DNA of 64,000 nucleotides from Anseranas semipalmata (Eukaryota; Chordata; Aves; Anseriformes; Anseranatidae): the NCBI GenBank assembly GCA_013399115.1, contig VXAA01001094.1:384118-448117 (forward strand), in the 5' to 3' direction. The notes beneath the pieces were generated by a model that was not told the DNA's origin, did no database searches, and saw only the letters and a program-made list of their open reading frames with translations. Numbering within the stretch: the stretch's first letter is position 1; the number at the start of each line of letters is the position of its first letter. Positions 47,630 through 60,603 of the stretch are shown one piece after another. A program made the position numbers and the translations under genes.

Positions 47630-48137
47630 GAGGGTAGGGGAAGAGATGAAGAAAAAAGATGAATATGAGCAACCACTGGAAGAGTGCAGACATGAGAGAT
47701 GTCCTATTGACAGCTGTAACATCCAACAAAGCCCTGTTCTCAGTCTTCTCAACTATTCTTGTGTCAAGAGTACCAGTCTAGGGCAAAAGCCCAGTAGATG
47801 TCTTGCAGATGCGCGAGCTCCCCAGCTCTGCTAACATCCTGCTGCCCGCTACAGCTACCTGTGGCCTCGGGGACACCACATTTTCATTTATACTGCTTTT
47901 GTAGCAAACTTATCCTTCTATTTGTAGTAGCAAAGAGCACGCAACTTCTTCAAGAAAGTATCTGCAAGGCCAGGGGCACGGGGTAGGTGCAAGCCGGCAG
48001 TTTCTAAATGCTGTTATTACAACACCCGTTTCTCCCGGTCTCTGCAGAACCACGTGAAAGCCGCGTCCCGGGAGGCCCGGGAGGAGCTGCAGGGGCCCGG
48101 CAGGCTCCGGGCCACCACCTGCGGGGCTGAGGCGGGG

Positions 48138-48734
48138 NNNNNNNNNNNNNNNNNNNNNNNNNNNNNNNNNNNNNNNNNNNNNNNNNNNNNNNNNNNNNNN
48201 NNNNNNNNNNNNNNNNNNNNNNNNNNNNNNNNNNNNNNNNNNNNNNNNNNNNNNNNNNNNNNNNNNNNNNNNNNNNNNNNNNNNNNNNNNNNNNNNNNNN
48301 NNNNNNNNNNNNNNNNNNNNNNNNNNNNNNNNNNNNNNNNNNNNNNNNNNNNNNNNNNNNNNNNNNNNNNNNNNNNNNNNNNNNNNNNNNNNNNNNNNNN
48401 NNNNNNNNNNNNNNNNNNNNNNNNNNNNNNNNNNNNNNNNNNNNNNNNNNNNNNNNNNNNNNNNNNNNNNNNNNNNNNNNNNNNNNNNNNNNNNNNNNNN
48501 NNNNNNNNNNNNNNNNNNNNNNNNNNNNNNNNNNNNNNNNNNNNNNNNNNNNNNNNNNNNNNNNNNNNNNNNNNNNNNNNNNNNNNNNNNNNNNNNNNNN
48601 NNNNNNNNNNNNNNNNNNNNNNNNNNNNNNNNNNNNNNNNNNNNNNNNNNNNNNNNNNNNNNNNNNNNNNNNNNNNNNNNNNNNNNNNNNNNNNNNNNNN
48701 NNNNNNNNNNNNNNNNNNNNNNNNNNNNNNNNNN
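48138..48734. other. Assembly gap (597 N), probable site of TXNDC5 exon 1
   Basis: 597 unknown bases flanked on both sides by very GC- and CpG-rich DNA. On the - strand no ATG occurs between the right flank start (48735) and about 48900, while the left flank shows no thioredoxin coding. The start codon, signal peptide and FFAPW end of exon 1 therefore most likely lie in the gap. The N count may be an estimate. Confidence 0.8.
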
Positions 48735-48985
48735 CGCCGCGCCCGGGCCGGCGCCAGCCCCCGCCTCTCGCTACCGCCCGCCCCCGCTGCGGGCCCTCGG
48801 GCAGCCCCGGCACAGCGACCCGCCCGCTGCGGGAATACCCGTCCGTCCGTGTCCGTACGGGCACTCGGCTGGGGGATGCCGCGGCAGGGTGGCGAGGAGT
48901 AATGGTGGTGGCAAACGGTGACCGGTATGAGAGAGCCGTGAGGCGGTGTAACGCCGGAGGGGGGCTCGTACCTCCGCAATCGCTC
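48735..48985 (-). promoter_or_regulatory. CpG island, probable TXNDC5 promoter
   Basis: Dense CpG and GC-rich DNA directly upstream of the presumed exon 1 on the - strand, continued on the other side of the gap (about 48050-48137). GC boxes are visible (CCGCCC words at 48774-48787, Sp1-type on the - strand). No TATA box or ERSE (CCAAT-N9-CCACG) was seen in the readable part. Confidence 0.7.
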
Positions 48986-51711
48986 TGCTTCTGATCAATT
49001 TCGGTTTAGATTTTGTGTTTTAACTGCCGGACCTGGAGTTTGGGGTGGTGAGGGGGGTTAAAGTGAATAGCCCGCCGCGTTTAACGAAAAAGGGCATTTT
49101 GATAAAAATGACACGCGACCAAATAAATCACTGTACACACACGTGCACACGAGGGCTGGCCCTCACGCCTCCTGCGTCCCCCTCCGCCAAGACCCATGCC
49201 CGTGAAACACCAAGGCAGGCTCAGCCTGGCTCCTTTCCCAGGGAGCCTGCTCTCTCCAGCAAGCTGCCGCTTGGAGTCAAGCATATTGATGTGTCCAGAT
49301 GGCTAGGCTTCACTTCGTATCGTGTCTTCCAGGCTCCTCTCACATTATCTCTTCTCCTCTCTACCAGCATCTTCCACTGGAGCAATGCCAGGAGTGAGCT
49401 TGCTGCGCCATCAGCGTGCACCTCGTGCAACACCCATCTCTTCTTTGCCTGAGCAGGCTTCCACTTAGGGCAAACACTATCTTTGATCACTTTTACGCTG
49501 CAGCCTCTGAACAGCATGCTTGCAAGGGCCATCATTAGAGCTCACAGGAATCACTTATTAAAAAGAAAGCATTAAAAAAAAGAAAACTAAATATATTTTC
49601 ATTTGAAAAATTTAAATTACTTTTGAAAGCTACTACCTTTCTCAAAACCAGGCTTCCGAAAATCTTTACTCTGTATATAAGCGAAACAATTGCAAAATAT
49701 TGATACCATATTTACCACCAAACTAGAAAAAAAGCCAAACTTTAGATTGTCCAGAACATTAGCTAATCACCAGTACCAGATTTAAGTACAAATTTAGCTT
49801 TTGCAACAAAAACCTTTTCTTCAAACAAGTTCAACTTTTCTTATTTCTGTACTAACCAGATTAATCCCAGTGACTGATTAATCATGAATTCAAAAAGAAA
49901 AAAAAAGAGAAATGTAGATTATTTCCCTCCTCTAGTACCTGCAAAAGTAGCAACAAAACTCCTTAAATAAAAAAAGCAGCAGAGAGGGTGAGAAAGATTC
50001 ATTCTAAAACCTTGAAGAACAGTGTCCCGATACAACCAGGTGAGTTCTCTAACCACAGAAAGCACCTCCTCTAGTTCAACAAGCTGGTTTCTTTTCGATT
50101 GAAGTTTATTTTAGTTCTGTTTTTCTCTGTACGTTTTTTCCTGTACATTTCTCTGTATATTTGTTCTCCGTGTGTTCTCTAGCCCATTTAAAAATAGAGT
50201 TTTTAATTAAATTAGAATCTTAATCCTATTATCTTAATTAAAAAATAGGTTACTGGAAAGCTATTTTAAAATCATTTTCAATACATTTGTAAATCTAAGG
50301 TCTCCACCTAAGTGCAGTAAGAAACAGATCATATAAAAATGACAGAAATACGGCATTACTTTCAGACGTAGTAGAAACACAGGTATAGCTGTTCAAAATT
50401 CCCAGGATGAACAGAGACAGGTTACAGCTGAGCTCTCTCCAATCAGCAAGAAGTGCTGCTAGGTCAGAACTGCCAATAAGAATGAAATTTCCTTTGCAAA
50501 TACCTCTTTTCTCTCCATAAAAAGCTAATAAAATTAATACTGGTTATGTAAATTGTTTCGTCTGCCACCTCGCTCCAGCCCTCTGCTCCCTCTGCCTTTG
50601 GAACTAATAAGATTTCTTTCTACCTCTTGTCCTCCTTCTTCCATTACCTGTGTTGGGACCACGGCAGAGCTGGGTGACAAGGATGGTAGCCGTAGCTTTG
50701 TAGTTAGCCTGTCGGCAGCTGCCATCTCCTCAGCTAATATGGAGGATCACCCACAGAGGTCTCACCCAACCCAAGCTGTACTCGTGTCTCATCACGCAAG
50801 GTGAAGGTATGTCAGATAAGCGTGCGGAAGACCTCAGACACTCACCAACGCCCTTGTGTTGGTTCAGGTTCCCACGTTGTATCATCTCCGAGGGCAGCAT
50901 GCCAACACCACCGCACCTCTTGCTTCTCCAACCTCTGCCGCCCGTGCTGCAGATGTTTCCCCAAGGATAATCCATCCCTCCTCATCAGCAGGGGTTTCCT
51001 CACAGCTGCAAACGACTGACACCCAGGAGCTGTTCTTCGCAGGCGTGATCCCACCACACAGCAGCTGAGCAGGCAGGACCTGGAGTGAATGGTCCCAAGG
51101 ACAAAGCGTCGCCAGCAGCTGCTGCTTCTGCTCAGGGACGGATTGTTGTCAGCAGCAAAGGGTTATGCTTGCTGCAGTTGTTCCTCGCTGATCAGCAGCT
51201 CATAGCATCTGGTCCTGGGTGACAACATACATCTGGAGGAAAAAGCATCAATGCCTGTCAAGCTATGGGTCGTAGCTGATGTTCACAACTGATCTATACT
51301 AATCACTTAATTGAGAGGAAACTGCAAATACACAGCAATTAACCTACATTATCAGCAAGAGTTGCTTATCTTAGGATGTGAACAGTTACTGCTGATTTTG
51401 ACTCTCAGAGACTCCTATAACCCCTGCACATGCACCCCAGTCCCTATCTCCTGACCTATTCCATGTGTTTGACCTCACTTGAGGAAGGAGAACTAATCTC
51501 AAAAATCTTTGCAGGTTGCGTGGTATGCGGAGGAATAATCCTGACTCAATTCTGATAATCCAGCTCATTCCTGGCTGCTGCTTTGCTCTGCAGAGGTGAC
51601 ATGCTACAGACAAGTTACTTATCTGCATGTGGTGGTTGGCCAAGGAACATGCGCTGTGGGCAGCGTGTGGTTAGGGAGAACGCACATTGCACAGGCCTGA
51701 TATAAACGTTT

Positions 51712-52250
51712 GATAGGACCCAGGGAACCGAGGGCTGGAAAGGACCTCAGAGGTCACAGAAGTTGGTCCTCGTTCTGCCAGATAATGGCATCATACAATC
51801 CTGTTTTTAAACTTTCTCACCTCTATTTTAAGACAAGTGAGGTAGTTTTGCCTACACTACTCTGAAAATTAGTTTCTCGCCTAGGATTATGAAGTTTTTT
51901 TGTAGGCTGCCTATGTTTATTTATTGCTAATTTATACCAGGGCATTCCTGTGCTGGCATTGTCCTTTAAATGAAATACTCTTTTCTGCTCACTGATAGTG
52001 CTTGGAGGTAGCAGTGGCATCCTTTCTCAACTTTCGTTCTGCTAGACTAAACAAACCAACATCTCCCATTCATTCATGAACACTGTCCCACAAATCTTCT
52101 GCACAAGCCAGGCTGGCAAATAAAAAATAAATCGTGCTCTCATCCATTCACACACAGCTGAGCAGCAAATGTCTTTTAATGCCTGTACATCTTTGTTGCC
52201 TTATCCCTGGTGTTAAATGAATCCCTGAAATGTGATTAACATCTTATCTA
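51712..52250 (-). mobile_element. Ancient L3/CR1-like remnant (antisense)
   Basis: On the + strand it reads like the complement of an old CR1/L3 3' half: GGCTGGAAAGGACCTCAGAGGTCA, then TTTCTCAACTTTCGTTCTGC and CTAGACTAAACAAACCAACA, then TACATCTTTGTTGCCTTATC and CCTGAAATGTGATTAA. It is strongly diverged, so the assignment rests on scattered conserved words. Confidence 0.55.
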
Positions 52251-55200
52251 AGAGCTTCTCTATTTTGCAGATGTTTCCCCTTCCATTCATGTCACAGACA
52301 ACTACTTCCGTTTTATGGCCATCACATGAAAATATAATATTATGTATGCATTCAGTTTGTGTGTGTTTTTTTTAATGTGATTTGCTTGCTGGCAACCAAA
52401 GCAACCTACAGTGACTGGCTTGCTTATCAGAGTCTAGAAATAGGTGCTCTGCAAACCAAAGTTTCATCCACACACCTCTGTGCCATACTTTATTCTATTC
52501 TATGTTACTCAATACATAATTTTTTCCCACCTAACATAGAATCCCTCCCCCTATTTGCAGTTGGGAAAAATGAACCCTTTGAAGCAGTTTTGTTGCTCTA
52601 TTTTTCTCCACTTCTCATTCCTCACTTCTATTTTCTCCTGTTTCAAGGACCTTGCTACAAGCAGGCTTGTTTTCTTAAGAGCTTCCTGTTTCTGTGACTT
52701 GTTTTACAATAGCAGCTTAAGTTGTGTCAACAGTGAATACTCATATCTGGAAGCAGGGAGAGAAAACACGAAGCTGCCTGAGACCCTTATGGAATAAATA
52801 CCAGAGGCATCATCCAGTCCAGTTAACAGAGTCATTTGAGCAGGAAAAGCTGAGCTTCAAGGTTTACGAACCACATTGGCCTTGTTTAGCTTTGCTGCCT
52901 TCTGTCATTTAGAAATGTTTTAACTGAGTTTATCTTATGAAATGGTGTATACACCCTTCTTTGTAATGCTTAGCTTTACATGAAATAAAAATCACCTTTT
53001 AGGAGTCACTCTGGCTCTCAAAAAATTGCCCTGTTCTGTTCAATTCCTTCAAATAGAAATGTGGCTCCATATTTGACTTACCCAAGCCAAGTTAATTTTT
53101 CCAACATTTTTCCTCCCTTTTTTTTTTTTCCCCTCTTGTTTGGGGAAATGTTCTAAAACTATAGGAGTCTTTCCCTCCCGATCACGTTGGAAGACCACAC
53201 CGAGACTCCCTGATTTAGTGCTTCTTCATAGTAATTGGCAGCACTCAGAACCAGTGCACAGCAGTGGACGGTATGACAGCACAACTGGCTTCAAGATATC
53301 AGACAACACCTGGAAAATCAGAGAAGTTTTTACTACACATCGGATGGTGTGAAAGTATACAAAATAAAGGGGGAAGTCAGCTTTACTGTAGGCTACAAAA
53401 TTGCACTGAGTCAGCGCAGTGCCGCCATTTGTGTTAGCCTTGACTGTGGCCCCCATGATTCACAGCAAACACTAGTTATTTTGGTGTGTCATTCATACCT
53501 CAGGCATATCACTTAACTTGCCATGTAAATGTAGTTTTCTAATTTACATTCCACTGTTAACTCTATCTATAATTCACAAGAGGAAAAAAAATAAAAGCCA
53601 AACTCATCTGCACAACCCCCTAGGAGACTTCTGAAGCCCGGAACAGAGCGTGTTGTATTTTGACAGCTGTCCTTTGAATCCTAAAGCATAACCTCTCAGG
53701 GGACATAGCATTATGTAATTTTAGTGACAGCACAATTGTCATTCAGCTAGAAAGAGGGATATTGTGATCTCAATGGAAAAAAAAAGCGATACTGCCATCT
53801 GTAAGCTTATAGCCCTTTTTCTTTGGTAATTTGTACCTCTCATGAAGGGTTGGGAGTGGAAATTACTACAAGCTGTTGAAGAAAATGACATCATTTTGCC
53901 ACCCACAAAACATTAGGAGTTTGACAGCCTAGAAAATGGCACAGCAGAAAGGAAAGAGCAATCTCATGGTAAGGGAGCGTTCTTGCTTCTGGAGGAAATG
54001 CATTCTCATTGTGATGGCCGACCACCATCTCTGTGGGACTCTGACCACGCTGGCCACAAAACCCACTTTCAATAGCTGCTCTCTCCACTGGCTGCAGGAA
54101 AGGAGTGCATAATTGCCGGAACCACTGCTCTCTCCATGGTCCTCAGATTCTTACAGTTTGGTCAAATGAACCAGAATTTTGCTTTCGGGCAATTCACTCT
54201 CAATTGGTAAGTCACTATGCTGCAAAATTAATAAACATGGAAACTCAGTTATGCAATTAGAAGTTGTTAGGAAGAATAGCATAATATAGATTGAAGATTT
54301 CATAGATCATAAAGAAAGAATTTCCTGTCTATTAATTTTGCAGCTGCTTCAATGTGTTCCTCTTAATGATGGAATACTGGAGGCTATTTTTTTCCATGGT
54401 TGAATTCTCTTCCATTACACGGCACACACCCTCTTAAGTAACCTGCAGCTGCTTTTATCTGCCACCACTAATGTTGGTCCAGTGTGATATCTGACACATT
54501 ACAGAGCCCCTGTGATTTCTCAGCATACCCTAAATAAAGCCAACCTGAAGCACAAGAAATGGGAACTGCATGCATGAGCAGAATTTTAAAATGTCCTGAG
54601 ATATCCAGGAGGTGAATGAAGGTTAGAAGGAAAAAAAGCACTTGTGTAGAAAGAGTTACTCACTCATAGTTTCTGGCCAACTCCACATGCAATATAGCAA
54701 GAAAACTGTTTTTAATTATTTTTTAATCAGTACTTTCTCCCTGATCTGCTCCGTACCCTTCTGGTGGCTCGTAACCAGCATACTCCAATATCCACCCAAA
54801 AAAATGTTGGGCTCTGATGTTGTTCTTTCAAAGCCAGCTGCAATTTAGGGGACGAATAAGAGCAATTTTTTTCCCTTCATTTTCTCTTCTGAACTGTGGC
54901 ACCACCCCTCTTTAAAAAGAAGACCCAAAAGCATGGAGGACTATAATTCTAACTGACAGGGCTGCCATTACTTAATGTTTGTTTCATGCTTCTGTGTGTC
55001 ATATAATCTAATTTGGATGTTCTGAAACAGTAATGAATTTTTTTCCCCCTAACAGCTGATGTCAAATGCAGTATTTATGGTTTCACAGAAGCAAAGAGGA
55101 GTGTACAGAGATTCAAGAATGAAGTGAACAGACAATCTTTCACATGGGAGCTAGCTGATTAGGATTTAAACAAGAATGCCTTCCATATGGATTTCACTCA

Positions 55201-55690
55201 TTTGAAACTTGTCTCTTTGGTCCCTGCAATCTACAGTTTTGCACCTCTGGTGCAGGGAGGTTTTTCTTTCTAGCTCTCACCAAGACAACAGTTTCCTTCT
55301 TTAATTTTATCTCTTTGTCTTACTTCTTTATAGCCATATTTCTCAGTATGTCCCTTCTTTTGCTACAGAAGTATATTAATTGAGAAGTTGGTGTATCACA
55401 CTATCTATTCTGTGGCTTATAAAATTAATTCTCGAGATACGATGTGATAAATGAAAGAATAAAAAAAACATAGTTAATACTCATTGTGTTTCTTTCTAAG
55501 TCAGGCTGACTTTCTGTTTTGTGTACATGACTAAGCCATTCAAGACATTCAGAAACATAACATACTGGCCATGCTCACATTAGATTCACAAAAGAAATAG
55601 GTTTCCGACAGGGTTTTACTGCACACCACCAGAGGGACAGCACAACATCGGTAGGAAGAAAGTTTGGAGACAGTTAAGGAAAATCATTAA

Positions 55691-55742
55691 TAAGAGAGAA
55701 AAGAGGAAGAGGAGAGGAAAAGGAGAGGAAGAGGAGGGAAGG
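55691..55742. repeat. Polypurine tract
   Basis: About 50 bases of only A and G on the + strand (AAGAGAGAAAAGAGGAAGAG and following), with mirror-like AGGAGAGGA units. A second purine-rich stretch follows near 55785-55835. Confidence 0.85.
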
Positions 55743-57032
55743 CCAAAGATGGAACATGATGGGATATTTCCCTAGAAACATGAGGGAGAGCACACATGGA
55801 AAAAGAAGGCAGCAAAAAGAGAGAGGAAAAAGGAAATAACAATGTTACAAAAAACAAACAAGCAAGAAAATAAATTTTCAGACAAGATGAAGCAAGTCTT
55901 CAAGGAAGTCAATACTAGCAGAGAAACATGCCATTGTTCCTCTGAGCACAGAAAGTTATCTAAGAACTCTATAGAAATTAGTATAATCGCATTTCTGAAC
56001 AGACACAAAAAATGAAAGAACAGTAGATAACAGTGATTAAATATAAATAATTTGGCTATGCAATGATTTAGCCAAATTAGCTTTTTCTAGCTCACTCCAA
56101 GCAATTTGTTCAACTCCTGCTTGTTAAATAAATACATCAAAACATCATGCATGTTAAGCTCTGCGATCAACAAATCTGTTACAACCACCCTTTTGCAAGA
56201 TGGAAAGAGGGGCTATGACAGGATCTTTGGAGTTTATTGTGGACACCTGGAGCTAGTGTAGTTTCAACAGATTTTCTGTTGTTTTCCTTAAGTGTCCAAA
56301 TGGTTCCCAATCGGAGACTTCTGTTTTTAAGAGCAGTGACCATGTCCTTGCCATTTCAGAGTGCTCTCAACTGCATTAGCAACCAGAGGTTTTTGGGTCA
56401 TCGTTCTTAATGAGAAATATTAATTTGCTCTTTATTTAGACAACATTTAGTCTTATCTAGTGAAACATGAGTGTGTTTCTAGCATATTTAGTGTGCTAGA
56501 AAAGTATTAGATACCTATATTTCAGATCTAATCTTTGGGTAAATATGACCAAATCAGTGACTGTAGCTTTAGGCATTAAGCCAGGGGGAAATTAATTTTC
56601 CATGCTAATATTCTCAATGAAAAACTCAGATACCTCAGTTTAACAAAACTAAACATGCTAGTTTTTCTGTGAAGGCTCAGTCTGCGTGATAAAAAACAAA
56701 CCTCCCTTCCTTGACTGTTATCTTGCCAAAATATATTGACTGTATGTGTACCTACTACTTAAAATGTATTAAATAAATATTTTTTCTTGGCATGAGCTAG
56801 AACACAATTTGATAAAGCTCTGCGTGTAGAATATAATTAAAAATCGTATAATTAGGCAGTTATAACTCAATACATTTTGAACTTACTTTTTATAGCAAGT
56901 CTAAGCCACCAACCACACAAGGGCAGCTACTCTGCAATAGTGGATTTGTCATCTTTTACTCTTCCTGGACTGATCTACGGCAACAAATTCTCCCTAAAGA
57001 GACATGAGGAATATTCTGAAAGCAAAGGACAG

Positions 57033-57497
57033 TCAGTCAGCTGGGGATAACTCTGGGGGGTCACCAAGGGGTACAGACACCAGCCTGGCATCCTGCAGGA
57101 AAGCAGCAGTCCCCTTCACAGGGGCTGAAGCTGCGGCAGTGGCCACTGGCTCAGAGCATCGTACCACTGACCTTTGAACAGCTTGCCCTGAGCTCAGTCT
57201 GTTTTCTTCCTCCATATCATGCAGAAGTAAATGTCTCTGAATCCACCTCTGTGAAACAGTGAGGTGCCAACACCAACCAGGGAACCTCCACTCAGCACCA
57301 TATCCCACCACAGGTCCTGTGTCTAGCAAGCCTGGATTAACAGAAAAGCATTCTCCAGGGGCTAATGTCAGCTCTTCAGGTCCTATGATTGCTCTTAAAG
57401 ACAGCCAGCCACCAACAAACACCTCTCTGAAGCACCATGCTTTTCCAAACTCCCAGGCAAATAAAGAGCCTTTTATTCCCCATGTTCTGCTACTCAC
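57033..57497 (-). other. Unrecognised 154-codon open frame
   Basis: The longest gap-free open frame on the - strand of the intergenic region apart from the frame antisense to CR1, starting MSSRTWGIKGSLFAWEFGKA and ending GDPPELSPAD. It sits in a GC-richer pocket of AT-rich DNA. I recognise no domain, signal peptide or family. It may be chance, an old retroelement piece or an unknown exon. Confidence 0.15.
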
Positions 57498-58411
57498 TTT
57501 CCTGCTTGAGGGGAGGCAAAGGTGGGACTCTTACTCTGTTTGTACAATATTCAAAATATATCTTTCCTCACATATTGCTTACTGAACTCGTATTATTCAT
57601 GCTGATCCATGATTCACGTACTCAAAACTAGCAGCTGGCTCATGGTCCGATTTTCTTTCACACCACAGAACCTTTAACCTCTGCAGACAACAGAAACTGA
57701 GCCATAATGACTCGCTTTTCATGTGTACAAAACCCTATATGGAGGCTGTGACAGGGAGCAGATCACATCACTAAGTCAATAACACAGCAGAGGCATTTAG
57801 CAGTCATTGCCACTGCAGAGGGCACATCAGCCGGTGTAAGGTAGGCATGCATCTCACCTTCCAGAAAAAAAAAGGAAAGTACCTTTTTTCTCACACCAGC
57901 AAAACACTCTGCAAAGTGGATGTGCTTTTATCTAAATTACAATGTTAGCTTCAAGAAATCTGAAATTCTCTGGAAAGGCTGACTCAACTTTCAAACAGTA
58001 TCTTGGGGTGTTACATGGCATTCTACAAACATTGGGACAATAATGGATGTAGGGGATAATGACAATAATAACAATAAGGGACAAGCGTGTCCCTTTGGAT
58101 GATGGGAGCAGGAGGGAGACAAAGCTAAGGGTTAAGATACAGCTCTTGTTCACTTGGCATTTATTCAGTGTGACACTTAATTCAAATATAATTAATGTAT
58201 TCTGCATATATTTTATTCCAGTTCTAGTGTAAATTTGAAATAACCCGGGCAAAGAACAGAACTGGGTCTCCTGCCTACAGAGTACCCATACTTGAAAATA
58301 CTGTAAGAAGTGATAAACCTTCACCATCCAGGCTTATATTGCAAGGCATATTTCTGCTTAAAGGTCCAGACAACAGCCTTTCTTTGCCTAGAAATACGTA
58401 CTGGGTTCTGC

Positions 58412-58522
58412 AGAAAAAAAACCAACAAAAACAAAAAAAAAACCAAAACAAAACAACAACAACAAAAAAACAACAAAAAAAAAACCAAAAAAACCAGCAA
58501 CCCCCCCCAAAAAACAGCAAAA
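58412..58522. repeat. A/C-rich low-complexity tract
   Basis: About 110 bases of A runs with scattered C (CAAAA, CAACAA units), including a short C run. The open frames through it on both strands are low-complexity artefacts. Confidence 0.92.
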
Positions 58523-59219
58523 AGTAGTCTCAGACTTTGAACTCTCTGCATTAAAGTGAAAAGACATCAAAACAATCAACGGAACAGCCTTCTTCCTCCA
58601 TGTGTGAGTGAGGTGCCTTTGACTGGAGGCTGCCTGAAACAATTATTTTGACCATAATATCAGCAGGCTGAAATAACTACCAGAAGAACTGGAAAACGTT
58701 TTGACGGCACCTCAGGGAACACATCAATCCTGCCTCTACTGAGCACTCCAACTAGCAAGTATACAAACAAGTTCTACCATATACTTAACTTTTAATTTGC
58801 TTCATCCTTCCTTTAAGTTTGTTGTTTCCTGTTTGGTACAACATATTCACACTTAGCACAATGGGGTTACAGCTGTCACACAACTCTACTTGGACCTCAC
58901 TACTGTGCAGAAAAAGATCAGAACAAGGATTTTAAAAATATAACAATGAGAAATCAAAGCTGAAAAACAAGCTTTTTAATATGTTACTACTATGAATATC
59001 TGTTGTCACAATGACATCTGGTTTGCAAGCTCTGTTTGCTCATATCATTCAGGTACCAGAAGAAGGAAGTACAGTTCCTTGATACAACTCCATGAGTCAA
59101 TACAAGTCAATGACTTTATTACACTGAGTCACTGTTTCAATAGCCTTCATATGCTCAGCATCTGATGGTGAAAGCAGAATTACCATTTTGGGTACTATAA
59201 TTGAAAAATTGCTACTGTT

Positions 59220-60603
59220 GGACCATTTTTAAAAAGGGTGGAAAGGAAGACCTGGGGAACTACAGACCAGTGAGCCTCACCTCTGTGCCTGAGACAATCA
59301 TGGAACAGACCCTCCTGGAAGCAATGTTAAGGCACATGCTGGTCAAGGAGGTGATCTGAGACAGCCAGCATGGCTTCACCAAGGGCAAATAGTGCCTGAC
59401 CAATCTGGTGGCCTTCTATGATGGAGTGACTGCATCAGTTGACAAGGGAAGACTGACCGATGTCATCTACCTGGACTTCTGTAAGGCCTTCGACATGGTT
59501 TCACATCTCCAAAGTGGAGAGAGATGGATTTGAAAGGTCAACTATTCAGTGGATAAGGAATTGGCTGGATGGCTGCAGCCAGAGAGTTGTGGTCAATGGC
59601 TCTGTGTCTAGGTGGAGGCCGGTGACGAGCGGTGTCCCACAGGGGTCTGTCTTGGAACCAGTGCTGCTTAATATCGTTATCAATGACATAGACATTGGGA
59701 TCAAGTAAACCCTCAGCAAGTTTGCAGATGACACCAAGCTGAGTGGTGCAGTTGATACAAAAGAAGGAAGGGATGCCATCCAAAGGGACCTGGACAAGCC
59801 TGAGAAGTGATGAGGTTCAACAAGTCCAAGTCCAAGCTGCTGCACTGGGTCGGGGCAATCCCAGGGATGAGTACAGACTGGGAGAAGATCTCGTTGAAAG
59901 CAGCCCTGTGGAGAGGGACTTTGGGGTTCTGGTGGACAAAAAGCTCGACATGAGCCAGCAAAGTGGTGTGCACTTGCAGCCCAGAAAGCCAATGGCATCC
60001 TGGGCTGCATCAAAAGAGGCGTGGCCAGCAGGTCAAGGGAGGTGACTGTCCCCTTCTGCTCTGCTCTCGTGAGGCCCCACCTGGAGTGCTGCATCCAGGT
60101 CTGGGGCCCCCAGCACAAGAAAGATATGGACCTGTTTGAGCGGGTCCAGAGAAGGGCCACAAAGATGATCAGAGGGCTCGAGCACCTCTGCTGTGAAGAA
60201 AGGCTGAGAGAGCAGGGATTGTTCAGCCTGGAGAAGAGAAGGCTCCAGGAAGACCTCATTGCAGCTTTTCAATATTTAAGGGGGCTTATAAAAAAGATGG
60301 AGAGCAACTTTTTACTCAGGCAGATAGTGACAGAACAAGGGGGAATGGTTTTAAACTAAAAGAGGGGACATTTAGATTAGATGTCAGGAGGAAATTCTTT
60401 ACTCAGAGGGTGGTCAGGCACTGGAACGGGTTGCCCACAGAAGCTGTGGATGCCCCATCCCTGGAAGTGTTCAAGGCCAGGTTGGATGGGGCTTTTGGAA
60501 GCCTGGTCTAGTGAGAGGTGTCCTTGCCCATGGCAGGGGGGTTGGAACTAGGTGATTTTTAAGGTTCCTTCCAGCTGAAACCATTCTATGATACTGTGAT
60601 TGG
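59220..60603 (+). mobile_element. CR1 LINE with dead reverse-transcriptase region
   Basis: A 5'-truncated CR1 copy of about 1.4 kb. The reverse-transcriptase reading is visible in pieces: [33 protein letters not shown], then in another frame [11 protein letters not shown] and [10 protein letters not shown] (the FADD catalytic motif). In-frame stops (after KEVI, in KGK*CL and in IK*TL) and a frameshift near 59,510 show that it is inactive. The 3' end carries the usual CTGGAACGGGTTGCCCACAG segment and ends near ATTCTATGATACTGTGATTG. Confidence 0.93.

Larger units (their letters stand above)
43567..48137 (-). other. TXNDC5: TXNDC5 intron 1, visible part (at least 4.6 kb)
   Basis: From the exon 2 acceptor up to the large gap. 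It contains an A21 run (45463-45483), an inverted/direct repeat (46022-46075), an (AAAAAT)n repeat (47546-47629) and a more GC-rich pocket with unrecognised open frames (about 46585-47017). The frame does not continue into any coding segment here, so exon 1 is placed in the gap. Confidence 0.75.
48986..59200. other. Intergenic region upstream of TXNDC5
   Basis: Mostly AT-rich with GC-richer pockets near 49.1-49.5 and 50.5-51.2 kb. It holds an ancient L3/CR1-like remnant, a purine-rich tract and an A/C-rich low-complexity run. I see no exon of BLOC1S5, the next gene upstream in human as I recall, and no RNA gene. Confidence 0.7.

Noticed and set aside
48051..48056. CACGTG E-box in ACCACGTGAAAG as an ER-stress (UPRE/ERSE-type) element for TXNDC5
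   Set aside because: It lies on the intron 1 side of the gap and lacks the CCAAT partner; a single hexamer is not enough.
48004..48979. Several long open frames of 280-320 codons
   Set aside because: They are open only because the 597-base run of N contains no stops; the readable ends show no thioredoxin or other domain.
59546..60259. 237-codon - strand open frame
   Set aside because: It is antisense to the CR1 element, and the reverse-transcriptase motifs read on the + strand.
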